Positions 17,625-29,680 of a DNA stretch of 64,000 nucleotides are shown piece by piece. Below the pieces are notes generated by a model, which saw only the letters and a program-made list of their open reading frames with translations, had not been told where the DNA came from and ran no database searches. The translations under genes were made by a program, and so were the position numbers. The first letter of the stretch is position 1. Each line of letters begins with the position of its first letter. Origin of the DNA: CAVXNP01 sp963763305 (lineage in GTDB: Bacteria > Pseudomonadota > Gammaproteobacteria > Xanthomonadales > Rhodanobacteraceae). Location of the stretch: the NCBI GenBank assembly GCA_963763305.1, contig CAVXNP010000001.1, forward strand, positions 2,604,001 through 2,668,000. Reading direction: 5' to 3'.

Positions 17625-17719
17625 GGGCCGCAACGCTAGCTCAGGCCTCGCGCGGAAGCAATCGCCGAGCGCCGCTGTCGGGTGTCGGATGCGCCATCGA
17701 AGAGCCGTGTAGGGTGGGC

Positions 17720-17785
17720 GTAGGGTGGGCTTCAGCCCACCAGACCAACAAAGCGGAAAAGCTGGTGGGCTGAAGCCCACCCTAC
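17720..17785. repeat. REPIN-like inverted pair of GTGGGCTTCAGCCCAC palindromes
   Basis: A 23-nt unit GTAGGGTGGGCTTCAGCCCA(CCA) at 17720-17742 is repeated in inverse orientation at 17763-17785, with 20 nt between. Each unit is itself palindromic (GGTGGGCTTCAGCCCACC with two central mismatches). An extra GTAGGGTGGGC copy precedes it. The same unit occurs near 44603 and 62701, so this is a dispersed REP/REPIN family. It lies between xseB and tilS. Confidence 0.85.
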
Positions 17786-17861
17786 CTCCACCGATCCGTC
17801 CCTACCCAGTGTGAGGGTTTTCGTGCGTGTCCGCAGCCGTTGGCTTACCGCAACGGGCCGC

Positions 17862-19157
17862 TCACCACGACCAACGTGGTTGCGCGCCGGTGAGATCGAA
17901 CACCCTCTGGCCGCGTTCGCTCGCCCAGCGATCGGCCACCGCCAGCAGCTCGTCGCCGTCGTAGAGCAACGGGCAGGCGGCACGGTGCCACGGCGGCACC
18001 GCCCCTTGCTGGAACAGGTCCCGCAGCTCACGTGTGTGGGGATCGCCGGCTGGGCGGATCCGCTCGCCGCCCTGGCGCAGGCGCACGGTCAGCGGTGCGG
18101 CGAGCCGAGCGGCTGGCTCCAGCCAGAGCCGGCCGCCGCCAGGCAGGTCGATCGGCTCGCCCTGCCAGCGGGTGTGCCACTGCGGGTCGACCGGCACGGT
18201 GGGCCGCTGCGCCCACAACCGGTGGCGCCAGATGTGCAGCTCGGTGCCCGGCCAGCGGATGCACGGCAGTTGACCGGGCCGCGCCCGGCATTGCCGTTCG
18301 ATCTGCCGGCGCTGCGCAGCGGTGGGCGCGGTCAGCCCGCGCTGGTGCAGCCAGCGGTCCAGCAGCGGCCCGCGCAGTGCCGGGTCCAGCGCCAGCCAGC
18401 CGGCCGCATCCAGGCTGTCGGCGGCATCGCGAAGGCGAGCCAGGGCGCTCTGCCACTGGGCCTCGAGGGTGTCGGCCGCGGCGCGGCTGAGCGCGGCGCT
18501 GTGCAGGATCGAGTCGACCGCCTGCGGCCAGCCCTCGTGCAGGCGTGGCAGGATCTCCCGACGCAGCCGGTTGCGCGCGAGGCTGGGGTCGGCGTTGGAG
18601 GGGTCTTCCAGGCACGGCAGGGCGTGGGCCTGCACGTAGCTGCGTAGCTGCTCGCGCGACAGCGCCAGCAGAGGCCGCCACAGCATGCCCAAGCCCAACG
18701 GCCGGCAAGGGCGCATGCCGCCCAGGCCCTCGGGTCCAGCGCCGCGTAGCAGCTTGAGCAGTACGGTCTCGGCCTGGTCGTCGCGGTGGTGCCCCAGCAG
18801 CAGCCACTCGCCGGCCTGCAGCGCCTCGCCCAGCGCCGCGTAGCGGGCATCGCGGGCGGCGGCCTCCAGGCCGGTGCCGGCCGTGCGATCGACCCGCACC
18901 CGCCGCTTTGCAAACGGGACTTGCAGGTCCGCGCAGAAGCGCTCGCAATGCTTCGACCATGCACCGCTGTCCGGGTGCAGGCCATGGTCCACGTGCACCG
19001 CACGCAGTCCGCGTGCGCGCGCTTCGGACAGGCCGGCCAGGGCGTGCAGCAGGGCGGTCGAATCCGGGCCGCCACTGAAGGCAACGCACAGGTTGCCCTC
19101 GGGCTGGGCACGCAGTTGCTGGCGCAGGGTCGCGACCAGCGCCCGAGGGTCAGTCAC
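17862..19157 (-). CDS. tilS: tRNA(Ile)-lysidine synthase TilS
   Basis: Converts C34 of the CAU-anticodon tRNA-Ile to lysidine; essential for reading AUA. The 431-residue protein has the N-type ATP-pyrophosphatase P-loop FSGGPDSTALLHAL (about residues 28-41), HVDHGLHPDSG, and the conserved LLLGHHRDDQAETVLLKLL and DPSNADPSLARNRLR; the C-terminal tRNA-binding domains follow (GGERIRPAG, LRDLFQQGAVPPWHR). Start is GTG at 19157, overlapping the 3' end of the NYN gene by 8 nt, so the two are coupled. Confidence 0.95.
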   Translation of the reverse strand: MTDPRALVATLRQQLRAQPEGNLCVAFSGGPDSTALLHALAGLSEARARGLRAVHVDHGLHPDSGAWSKHCERFCADLQVPFAKRRVRVDRTAGTGLEAAARDARYAALGEALQAGEWLLLGHHRDDQAETVLLKLLRGAGPEGLGGMRPCRPLGLGMLWRPLLALSREQLRSYVQAHALPCLEDPSNADPSLARNRLRREILPRLHEGWPQAVDSILHSAALSRAAADTLEAQWQSALARLRDAADSLDAAGWLALDPALRGPLLDRWLHQRGLTAPTAAQRRQIERQCRARPGQLPCIRWPGTELHIWRHRLWAQRPTVPVDPQWHTRWQGEPIDLPGGGRLWLEPAARLAAPLTVRLRQGGERIRPAGDPHTRELRDLFQQGAVPPWHRAACPLLYDGDELLAVADRWASERGQRVFDLTGAQPRWSW

Positions 19158-19905
19158 GGCCGGCGGCTTTCTTCTTGTTGCGCACGTAAATGTGCTTGCC
19201 GTTGCCCACCTGTTGCTCCTCGGTCTCGAACAGGCCGATGGCGCCGATCAGGCCACTGAGCTTGCCGTAGCCGTAGTTGCGCGAATCGAACTCCGGCGCG
19301 CGCTTGCTGACGATGCTGCCGACGGCCCCCAGATCCGCCCAGCCGGTATCGTCGGCAGCGGCGTCGATCGCGTTGCGCAGCAGGTTGAGCAGGCGGCTGT
19401 CCTGGCGCAGCTCCGCGGTGCTCTTGCGCTTGCGTTCCTCGGCGGCTTTTTCCGGGCTCTCGTCGGCCTCGCCAAGCACGTCGGTGTAGACGAACTTGTC
19501 GCAGGCGGCCACGAACGGCGCCGGCGTCTTGCGTTCGCCAAAGCCGTACACGATCAGGCCCGACTCGCGGATGCGTGCGGCCAGCCGGGTGAAGTCGCTG
19601 TCGCTGGAGACGATGCAGAAGCCATCGAAGCGCTCGGTGTAGAGCAGATCCATCGCATCGATGATCATCGCCGAGTCGGTGGCGTTCTTGCCGCTGGTGT
19701 AGCCGAACTGCTGGATCGGCTGGATCGACTGGGTCAGCAGTTGCTCCTTCCAGCCGCGCAGGTGGGTGCCGGTCCAGTCGCCGTAGGCACGCTTCACGTG
19801 CGCGGTGCCGTACTTGGCCACTTCGGCCAGCAGGCCCTCGGTGATCGAGGGCTGCGCGTTGTCCGCGTCGATCAGCACGGCGAGCTTGGTGGTGTCGTTG
19901 GCCAT
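19150..19905 (-). CDS. NYN-domain RNase-like protein with a C-terminal OST-HTH-type domain
   Basis: A 251-residue protein. The NYN (PIN-like) domain fills residues about 7-145, with acidic metal-ligand positions in AVLIDADNAQPS, NATDSAMIIDAMDLLY and VSSDSDFTRLAARIRESG. A charged linker follows, then a winged-helix region (LLNLLRNAIDAAADDTGWA ... GYGKLSGLIGAI) resembling the LOTUS/OST-HTH RNA-binding module. Bacterial members are usually annotated as hypothetical NYN proteins; RNA cleavage is inferred from the family. It overlaps tilS by 8 nt, hinting at a tRNA-related job. Confidence 0.85.
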   Translation of the reverse strand: MANDTTKLAVLIDADNAQPSITEGLLAEVAKYGTAHVKRAYGDWTGTHLRGWKEQLLTQSIQPIQQFGYTSGKNATDSAMIIDAMDLLYTERFDGFCIVSSDSDFTRLAARIRESGLIVYGFGERKTPAPFVAACDKFVYTDVLGEADESPEKAAEERKRKSTAELRQDSRLLNLLRNAIDAAADDTGWADLGAVGSIVSKRAPEFDSRNYGYGKLSGLIGAIGLFETEEQQVGNGKHIYVRNKKKAAGRD

Positions 19906-19963
19906 GATCGCTCCGGTTGCCTGGCTGGGGATCTTAACCTGCCGACGCGTGCGCCGGTCGCGA

Positions 19964-20920
19964 CTACTCCTGGTAGGCGCCGTAGCCGCGCAGGCGCTGG
20001 TAGCGCTGCTCGAGCAGGTCGGGTATCGGCATCGCCTGCAGCTCATCGAGCTGGTTCAGCAGTACCGCCTTCAGGCGCACCGCCATCGAGTGCGGGTTGC
20101 GGTGGGCGCCGCCCAGCGGCTCGCGCACCATCTTGTCGATCAGCCCCAGTTCCAGCAGGCGTGGCGCGGTCATGCCCAACGCCTCGGCCGCGTCCTTGGT
20201 CTTCTCGCCGCTTTTCCACAGGATCGAGGCGCAGCCTTCGGGGGTGATCACCGAATAGGTCGAGTACTGCAGCATCAGCGTGCGGTCGCCCACGCCGATG
20301 GCCAGCGCGCCGCCGGAGCCGCCCTCGCCGATCACCGTGCAGATGATGGGTGTCTTCAGGTCGGCCATTTCCAGCAGGTTGCGGGCGATCGCCTCGGACT
20401 GGCCGCGCTCCTCGGCGCCCACGCCCGGATAGGCGCCCATGGTGTCGATGAAGGTGAACAGCGGCAGCCCGAAACGTTCGGCCATCTTCATCAGCCGCAG
20501 GGCCTTGCGGTAGCCCTCCGGCCGCGGCATGCCGAAGTTGCGCTTGATCTTGCCCTTGGTGTCGCGTGCCTTCTGGTGGCCGATGATCATCACCGGCCGG
20601 CCGCCCATCCGGCCCAGGCCGCCAACGATGGCGCCATCGTCGGCGTAGGCACGGTCGCCGGCCAGCTCGTGGAACTCCTCGCAGATCACGTTGATGTAGT
20701 CGAGCGTGTACGGCCGCATCGGATGGCGCGACAACTGCGTCGTCTGCCATGAATTGAGGTTGCGGAAGATCTCGGCCGTCTTGACCTTGAGCTTCTCGCG
20801 CAGCCGCCTGACCTCGTCGTCGATGTTGAACGCCTGGCCATGGCTGGCGTGGCGAAGCTCTTCGATCTTCGCTTCCAGTTCGGCGATCGGTTGTTCGAAA
20901 TCGAGGAAGTTCTGGTTCAT
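19964..20920 (-). CDS. accA: Acetyl-CoA carboxylase carboxyltransferase subunit alpha
   Basis: Alpha subunit of the carboxyltransferase that makes malonyl-CoA for fatty acid synthesis; partners AccD, AccB and AccC are outside the window. The 318-residue protein matches the family in length and in MNQNFLDFEQPIAELEAKIE, FGMPRPEGYRKALRLM, DTMGAYPGVGAEERGQSEA and EGGSGGALAIGVGDR. ATG at 20920 starts the conserved N-terminus. It lies downstream of dnaE on the same strand with 182 nt between, containing a candidate promoter. Confidence 0.97.
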   Translation of the reverse strand: MNQNFLDFEQPIAELEAKIEELRHASHGQAFNIDDEVRRLREKLKVKTAEIFRNLNSWQTTQLSRHPMRPYTLDYINVICEEFHELAGDRAYADDGAIVGGLGRMGGRPVMIIGHQKARDTKGKIKRNFGMPRPEGYRKALRLMKMAERFGLPLFTFIDTMGAYPGVGAEERGQSEAIARNLLEMADLKTPIICTVIGEGGSGGALAIGVGDRTLMLQYSTYSVITPEGCASILWKSGEKTKDAAEALGMTAPRLLELGLIDKMVREPLGGAHRNPHSMAVRLKAVLLNQLDELQAMPIPDLLEQRYQRLRGYGAYQE

Positions 20921-20950
20921 TCGCGGCAATTCATGGCACGGAAGCGGTCC

Positions 20951-20980
20951 AGTATAGCGGGCCGTGCCGGTTCGCGAGAA
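20951..20980 (-). promoter_or_regulatory. Candidate accA promoter
   Basis: On the minus strand a -10 TATACT (20956-20951) is preceded at 18 nt by TTCTCG (20980-20975). The predicted start would leave a leader of about 25 nt before the accA ATG. The -35 is poor. Confidence 0.45.
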
Positions 20981-21102
20981 CGGCGGCGTATGGGGCGGTC
21001 AGCGGAAATCGCGCAGCAGTGCGCAAATGCCCGCTTGCGTGGAGCGGGCGTTTCCCGCAGCCGCAGGGAGTCCCTTTACGGGAATCCACGTTCCCCGCCC
21101 CC

Positions 21103-24654
<3,552 letters not shown>

Positions 24655-24670
24655 GCACACTCGCCGGGAG

Positions 24671-24694
24671 GATGTCCCGATCGATCGGGACATC
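24671..24694. promoter_or_regulatory. Perfect 24-nt palindrome just upstream of dnaE
   Basis: GATGTCCCGATC followed directly by its exact reverse complement, at 24671-24694, 17 nt before the dnaE ATG. In RNA it would form a stem with little loop; as DNA it could be an operator for a dimeric protein. I cannot name a regulator. Confidence 0.6.
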
Positions 24695-24790
24695 CGGGAA
24701 GGCTACCCGCGGCCCCGGAGATCGACAAGCTTGACATGCCTGGCACCGGGGCGATCGGCGTGACCGCGGGCGTTGCGGGCGGCGGGCCGC

Positions 24791-25021
24791 TCAGTGCACG
24801 TGGAACCTCATGCCTTCGAACGGGCGATCCAGGCGATCGAATGTGCGGATCTCCAGCGGGCTCCCGTCGTAGTCGGTGCGGTACGTCGGAAGAGGGGGCC
24901 TCGCGACGGGCTCATTGGACGGCCTCGAATTCGGCCGGGATCCGGTCGCGTTGCCGTTGGCGGCATGACGCCCGGCGGGCGGCTCGGGGGCGATGGTTTG
25001 CGGAAAACGGATGGCGCTCAT
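24791..25021 (-). CDS. Small hypothetical protein (76 aa)
   Basis: An unrecognised 76-residue frame, Pro/Arg/Asn-rich and probably partly disordered (PEPPAGRHAANGNATGSRPN), ending in YDGSPLEIRTFDRLDRPF. No signal peptide or membrane helix. Support for being real is an AGGAG about 10 nt before the ATG at 25021 and its place on the same strand between rnhB and dnaE. It could still be chance. Confidence 0.4.
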   Translation of the reverse strand: MSAIRFPQTIAPEPPAGRHAANGNATGSRPNSRPSNEPVARPPLPTYRTDYDGSPLEIRTFDRLDRPFEGMRFHVH

Positions 25022-25324
25022 GGCTCACAGCTCCTGACCGGCGGGTCAGCGGTGCATGGTGTGCGGCAGGTCGATCGAGGGTCGGCACGCCGGGGCGTCC
25101 CTGCCTGGCCGAACGCCGCTGTCGGGCGTCGGCTCCTGTATGTAGGATGCGCCGCGCGAACGGAAAGTTGCATAGACCGATGGCCTATGGGCGGCTTCAT
25201 CCGTAGGGATCCCTGTGCGGCGGAAAGCGCCGCCGTTACGGTTGCAGAGACGGTTGCCCCGCGCCCCCACGAGGTCCGGATCGCTCGCGGCAGCGTCGCC
25301 GGGGGGCAACGATGTTGCCGTGCG
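25022..25324. other. Gene-free stretch between rnhB and the small ORF
   Basis: 303 nt without a supported gene. It contains a 25-nt sequence (25108-25132) shared with 17664-17688 at 23 of 25 positions, and a REP-like stretch CTCCTGTATGTAGGATGCGC (25133-25152). Nothing else is evident. Confidence 0.5.
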
Positions 25325-25969
25325 CTAGAACAGACGGCCCTGGTCGAGCATCAGCCTGACCGGTGCGAAGCTGCGGCGGTGATGGATGCAGGGGCCGAGC
25401 GACTGCAGCGCGGTGAGGTGTTCGGGGGTGGAATAGCCCTTGTGCCGGGCAAAGCCGTAGCCGGGATGCTGTGCATCCAGTGCCACCATCAGGCGGTCGC
25501 GGCTGACCTTGGCCAGGATCGAGGCGGCGCTGATGGCCGGCTCCAGGGCGTCGCCGCCGATGATCGCGCGCCCGGCGCAGGGCAGGTCGCGCGGCAACTG
25601 GTTGCCGTCGATCAGGGCCTCGTGCGCGACCAGGCTCAGACCACGCAGCGCCCGGCTCATGCCGGCCATCGTCGCCTGGAAGATATTGATGCGATCGATT
25701 TCGTCGACTTCGACCCATATCACGCTCCAGGCCAGTGCATGCGCGACGATGTGCGCGTAGAGCAGTTCACGGCGCGCCTCGGTGAGCCTTTTGGAATCAT
25801 CCAGACCGTCGATCGGCCGCAGCGGATCCAGGATCACCGCCGCGACCGCCAACGGGCCGGCCAGCGGCCCCCGCCCGGCCTCGTCCACGCCGGCCACCAG
25901 TCGCACCGCGCGCCGGCCTTTGCGTGGGCGGCTGCGGGCCGGCGGTTCGAGGAGGCTAGCGTCGCTCAC
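25325..25969 (-). CDS. rnhB: Ribonuclease HII
   Basis: Removes RNA from RNA-DNA hybrids and misincorporated ribonucleotides. 214 residues from the GTG at 25969, which overlaps the lpxB 3' end by 14 nt. Active-site segments: VAGVDEAGRGPLAGPL (catalytic DE), DDSKRLTEARRE, and the later acidic positions in EALIDGN and KVSRDRLM; HKGYSTPEHL is typical for RNase HII. In-frame sequence upstream of the GTG lies inside lpxB and is not part of the family. Confidence 0.95.
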   Translation of the reverse strand: MSDASLLEPPARSRPRKGRRAVRLVAGVDEAGRGPLAGPLAVAAVILDPLRPIDGLDDSKRLTEARRELLYAHIVAHALAWSVIWVEVDEIDRINIFQATMAGMSRALRGLSLVAHEALIDGNQLPRDLPCAGRAIIGGDALEPAISAASILAKVSRDRLMVALDAQHPGYGFARHKGYSTPEHLTALQSLGPCIHHRRSFAPVRLMLDQGRLF

Positions 25970-27203
25970 CGCGGGCCTCCACAAGCTCGCCGATGGCGGC
26001 GGCGGCACGTTCCGCAGGAGGCGTCGCGTCGTTGCCGCGCAGGTCGCGGTGCAACTGCTCGAATGCAGACACGATCGTGCCGCGTCGAGCGGCGTCGTCG
26101 AACAGCGACAGGGTTGCCTGCGCCAGGTTCCCGGCCGTACACGCGTCCTGCATCAATTCGGGCACGAGGCTGTGCTCGACCATGCCTTGCGCACGCGCCA
26201 GGATATTGGGCAGCGAATAGACATCGGTCTTGAGCATCTTCAGCCAGCGGGCAATGCGGTAGCTGGCGGGTGCAACGCGGTAGCCGACCACCATCGGCCG
26301 CTTGGCCAGCATCGCCTCCAGCGTGGCGGTGCCGGAGGCGAGCAGCACTACATCGGCAGCCATCATCGCCTGGTGCGAGTGACCCTCCAGCAGCAGTGGT
26401 GCCGGCGTCTCCCACGGACCGTTGGCCAGCAGGGTGCGCAGCCGGGCATGCACCTGCGCGTTGGCGGCGGGGATCACGATGCGCAGGCCCGGCCGCGCGG
26501 CACCCACGCGTCGGGCCGCCTCGACAAAGGCGGCGCCAAAGCGGTCCAGTTCGGAAGGCCGGCTGCCGGGAAGCAGTGCGAGTACCGGAGCATCCTGCGG
26601 CAGCTGCAGCGCATCACGAGCGGCTGCGCGGTCGGACACCAGGGCGAAGCGATGGGCCAGGGGGTGGCCGACGAAGCGCGCATCCACCCCGTGGCGCGCG
26701 TAGATCGCAGGCTCCATCGGAAACAGGCACAGCACACGGTCGGCACTGCGGCCGATCCTGGCCGCGCGCTGCTCGCGCCAGGCCCACACCGAAGGGCTGA
26801 CGTAATGCACGGTAGGCACGCCGGCCTGCTTAAGTCGCCGCTCCACGCCCAGGTTGAAATCGGGCGCGTCGATACCGACCACCACGGCAGGCCTTTCCCT
26901 GAGCAGACGGGCGACCAGGGACCAGCGCAGGCGAAGCAACCGCGGCAGGTGACGGACCACTTCGGCAAAGCCCATCACCGACAGTTCGCTGATGTCGTGC
27001 CACGACTCGAAACCCTCGGCGCGCATGCGCGGGCCGCCGATGCCGGCCAGGCGGGCGTGCGGATATCGTGCGCGCAGCGACCGGATCAGCTCCGCGCCCA
27101 GCTGGTCGCCCGAATCCTCGCCGGCGACCAGTACGATCAGCGGGCCGGATTCGGCTGCGTGGGATCGGGATTCGGCGGCAGGTGGTGTGGAGGCGTCAGG
27201 CAT
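25956..27203 (-). CDS. lpxB: Lipid-A-disaccharide synthase
   Basis: GT19 glycosyltransferase joining UDP-2,3-diacylglucosamine and lipid X. 415 residues; family segments VAGEDSGDQLGAELI, GIGGPRMRAEGFES, VVVGIDAPDFNLGVE, HYVSPSVWAWREQRA, ALLPGSRPSELDR and VLLASGTATLEAML are all seen. The N-terminal 20 residues (Ser/Ala-rich) precede the family core, so a later start is conceivable. Overlaps rnhB downstream; 78 nt separate it from lpxA. Confidence 0.96.
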   Translation of the reverse strand: MPDASTPPAAESRSHAAESGPLIVLVAGEDSGDQLGAELIRSLRARYPHARLAGIGGPRMRAEGFESWHDISELSVMGFAEVVRHLPRLLRLRWSLVARLLRERPAVVVGIDAPDFNLGVERRLKQAGVPTVHYVSPSVWAWREQRAARIGRSADRVLCLFPMEPAIYARHGVDARFVGHPLAHRFALVSDRAAARDALQLPQDAPVLALLPGSRPSELDRFGAAFVEAARRVGAARPGLRIVIPAANAQVHARLRTLLANGPWETPAPLLLEGHSHQAMMAADVVLLASGTATLEAMLAKRPMVVGYRVAPASYRIARWLKMLKTDVYSLPNILARAQGMVEHSLVPELMQDACTAGNLAQATLSLFDDAARRGTIVSAFEQLHRDLRGNDATPPAERAAAAIGELVEARGERR

Positions 27204-27281
27204 GGCGGACAGGGTAGGGCAAAACAGGGGGCGAGGCTTGAACGGGAGCTGCAGCGTGGCAGCTGTTCCCGGCCCAGGACC

Positions 27282-28055
27282 TCAGCGCGCCAGCGCGCGC
27301 TCGCTGCGGTCCAGGAACTCCAGCATCGCACGCACGTCCTCGCTGTCCCTGGCTTGCGCGGTCAGCTGTTCGCGCGCCTCGGGCAACGACAGGCCGGCCA
27401 TGTAGAGGGTGCGATAGGCGCGCTTGATCGCCGAGATGCGCGGGGCATCGAATCCGCGACGCTTGAGGCCCTCGCTGTTGATGCCACGCGGGCGCCCGTG
27501 TTGCTCGTTCGCCATCATCACGAACGGCGGCACGTCCGAACCGACCAGGCAGCCCATGCCGATGAAGGCATGCGCACCGACCTTGCAGAACTGGTGTACG
27601 CCCGAGTAGCCGGAGAGGATCGTCCAGTCGCCGATTTCCACATGACCGGCCAGCGCGGAGTAGTTGGAGAACACCACGTGGTTGCCGATCTGGCAGTCGT
27701 GCGCGATGTGCACGTAGGCCAGCAGCCAGTTGTCGTCGCCGATGCGCGTGGCGCCGCCGCCATCGCCGGTGCCGCGGTTGACCGTGACGAATTCGCGGAT
27801 CAGGTTGCGGTCGCCGATCACCAGTTCGGTGCGCTCGCCGGAGAACTTCTTGTCCTGCGGATCGCCGCCGAGCGATGCGAACTGGCTGACACGATTGTCG
27901 CGGCCAATGCGGGTGGGCCCTTCGATCACCACGTGCGGCCCGATCACCGTGCCATCGCCTATCACCACGTCGGCGCCGATCACGCTGAACGCGCCAATGC
28001 TGACGTGCTGGCCGATGACTGCGGATGGGTCGATCTGCGCGGTGGGGTGAATCAT
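27282..28055 (-). CDS. lpxA: UDP-N-acetylglucosamine acyltransferase
   Basis: First enzyme of lipid A synthesis. 257 residues built of hexapeptide repeats (IHPTAQIDPSAVIGQHVSIG ...) that form a left-handed beta-helix, with the catalytic His in AYVHIAHDCQIGNHV and the C-terminal helical domain (EGLKRRGFDAPRISAIKRAY). The ATG at 28055 overlaps the fabZ stop by 4 nt (ATGA). Confidence 0.97.
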   Translation of the reverse strand: MIHPTAQIDPSAVIGQHVSIGAFSVIGADVVIGDGTVIGPHVVIEGPTRIGRDNRVSQFASLGGDPQDKKFSGERTELVIGDRNLIREFVTVNRGTGDGGGATRIGDDNWLLAYVHIAHDCQIGNHVVFSNYSALAGHVEIGDWTILSGYSGVHQFCKVGAHAFIGMGCLVGSDVPPFVMMANEQHGRPRGINSEGLKRRGFDAPRISAIKRAYRTLYMAGLSLPEAREQLTAQARDSEDVRAMLEFLDRSERALAR

Positions 28056-28525
28056 TTGTCGGACCTCGCCGCGCACATCAGGTCGCAGCAAGCCACTTCC
28101 TTGCCGTCGACCAGTGCGCGTGCCGCGAATATTCCCATGCCCCGCATCAGGCGCTTCATCCGGACCTCCATGCGTAACTGGTCGCCCGGGGACACCACCG
28201 CGCTGAAGCGGGCGTTGTCCACCTTGGCCAGATAGAACAACGCGCTGGAGTAATTGCCCTTCATGCGGCTGCTGAGCTGGGTGAGCAGCCCGGCCGCCTG
28301 GGCCATCGCCTCGATGATCAGCACGCCGGGCATGACCGGGTGGCCCGGAAAGTGGCCCTGGAAAAACGGCTCGTTGATGGTCACGTTCTTGATCGCCACG
28401 ACGCTGACGTCCGGTTCGATCTCGATCACGCGGTCGACCAGCAGGAACGGGTAGCGATGCGGCAGCAGCTCCTGGATCTGCTCCACGTTCACCGGCAAGG
28501 TCACGATCGCGGTGTCTTCAGTCAT
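28052..28525 (-). CDS. fabZ: 3-hydroxyacyl-[ACP] dehydratase FabZ
   Basis: Hot-dog-fold dehydratase of fatty acid elongation, competing with LpxA for hydroxyacyl-ACP. 157 residues; PHRYPFLLVDRVIE, the catalytic His in FFQGHFPGHPVMPGVLI and the Glu in IEAMAQAAGLL. Overlaps both lpxD (8 nt) and lpxA (4 nt), so the lpxD-fabZ-lpxA genes are translationally coupled. Confidence 0.97.
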   Translation of the reverse strand: MTEDTAIVTLPVNVEQIQELLPHRYPFLLVDRVIEIEPDVSVVAIKNVTINEPFFQGHFPGHPVMPGVLIIEAMAQAAGLLTQLSSRMKGNYSSALFYLAKVDNARFSAVVSPGDQLRMEVRMKRLMRGMGIFAARALVDGKEVACCDLMCAARSDK

Positions 28526-29561
28526 TGTTGCTTTCCTTCTCCAGCGCCGACAGCCGGCGCACGTACTCGTCCAGATGCTTGAAGCGTGCGGCGTTGCGAC
28601 GCCACTGCCGGTTTTCCTGCAATGCAGTTCCCGAGGAATACTCGCCCGGTTCGAGAATCGAGCTGGTCACCAGGCTCTTGGCGGTAATGGTAACCCGGTC
28701 GGCCAGTTGCAGATGCCCGAGCACGCCCGCATTTCCGCCGATCTGGCAATACCGCCCGATCCGGGCGCTGCCGGCGACGGCGGCGCATCCGGCCATGGCG
28801 GTGTGCGCGCCGATGTGGACGTTGTGTGCGATCTGTATCTGGTTGTCCAGCCGCACGTCCTCCTCCAGCACGGTGTCCTCCAGAGCGCCGCGGTCGATGG
28901 TGGTGTTGGCCCCGATCTCACAGTCATCGCCGATCCGAACGCCGCCGAGCTGGGGCAGCTTCACCCAACTGCCGTGCTCCGCGGCGGTACGGTCGAAGGC
29001 CAGGCCGAAGCCGTCCGAACCGATCACCGCGCCGGGGTGGATCAACACGCGCCGCCCCAGGCTGACCCGCGTGACCAGGGTGACCCGGGCCACCAGCCGG
29101 CATTGCTCGCCCACGGTGCAGCCATCGCCGACGATGCAGTGCGGCCCGAGCACGGCTCCGGCTCCGATGACCGCGCTCTCGCCGATCACGCAGCCCGGCC
29201 CGATGCTGGCGGTGGGATGCACGCGCGCCGTGTCGGCGACCACCGCGCTCGGGTGGCTGCCTGCAGGGGCGGCGGGCATGGGTTCGAACAGGGCTGCGAT
29301 CCGGGCGTAGGCGACGTAGGGGTCGTCGGCAATCAGCGCGGTGGTCGGGCAGTCCTCCAGATTCGCCTGGCGCAGGATCACCGCGCCGGCGCGGGTGCTT
29401 GCCAGCTGTCCGGTGTATTTGCTGTTGGACAGGAAGCTCAGCTGACCGGCATGGGCGCCAGACAGGGTGCCGACCCCCTGGATCCGACGGCTGCCGTCGC
29501 CATGCACGGTCAGCCCGAAGCGTTCGGCGAGATCGGCCACCGTGTAGTTTTGCTCGCTCAT
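28518..29561 (-). CDS. lpxD: UDP-3-O-(3-hydroxyacyl)glucosamine N-acyltransferase
   Basis: Third lipid A step. 347 residues: N-terminal uridine-binding domain (YTVADLAERFGLTVHGDG, LSFLSNSKYTGQL), then hexapeptide repeats with the catalytic His region IAHNVHIGAHTAMAGCAAVA, and a C-terminal helix rich in Arg/Lys. The ATG at 29561 is preceded by GGAGTG at the proper distance; the GTG two codons upstream lies inside that site. The usual skp/ompH gene between bamA and lpxD is missing here; only 119 nt separate the two. Confidence 0.96.
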   Translation of the reverse strand: MSEQNYTVADLAERFGLTVHGDGSRRIQGVGTLSGAHAGQLSFLSNSKYTGQLASTRAGAVILRQANLEDCPTTALIADDPYVAYARIAALFEPMPAAPAGSHPSAVVADTARVHPTASIGPGCVIGESAVIGAGAVLGPHCIVGDGCTVGEQCRLVARVTLVTRVSLGRRVLIHPGAVIGSDGFGLAFDRTAAEHGSWVKLPQLGGVRIGDDCEIGANTTIDRGALEDTVLEEDVRLDNQIQIAHNVHIGAHTAMAGCAAVAGSARIGRYCQIGGNAGVLGHLQLADRVTITAKSLVTSSILEPGEYSSGTALQENRQWRRNAARFKHLDEYVRRLSALEKESNND

Positions 29562-29617
29562 GGGCACTCCGGTTACAGGCGCGCCATTGTAGGGCGTTCG
29601 CGTCGGCCGTGCCGCCA

Positions 29618-29656
29618 GGGCGAAAACGACGAAGCGCGGCCAGGCCGCGCTTCGTC
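29618..29656 (-). terminator. Hairpin terminator after bamA
   Basis: A perfect 12-bp stem, GACGAAGCGCGG with CCGCGCTTCGTC, 5-nt loop, begins about 25 nt after the bamA stop and is followed on the minus strand by GTTTTC. The short U-run makes it weaker than the tsf terminator, so some read-through into lpxD is likely. Confidence 0.65.
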
Positions 29657-29680
29657 ACCGTCAACTGATCGAGACCGGCT

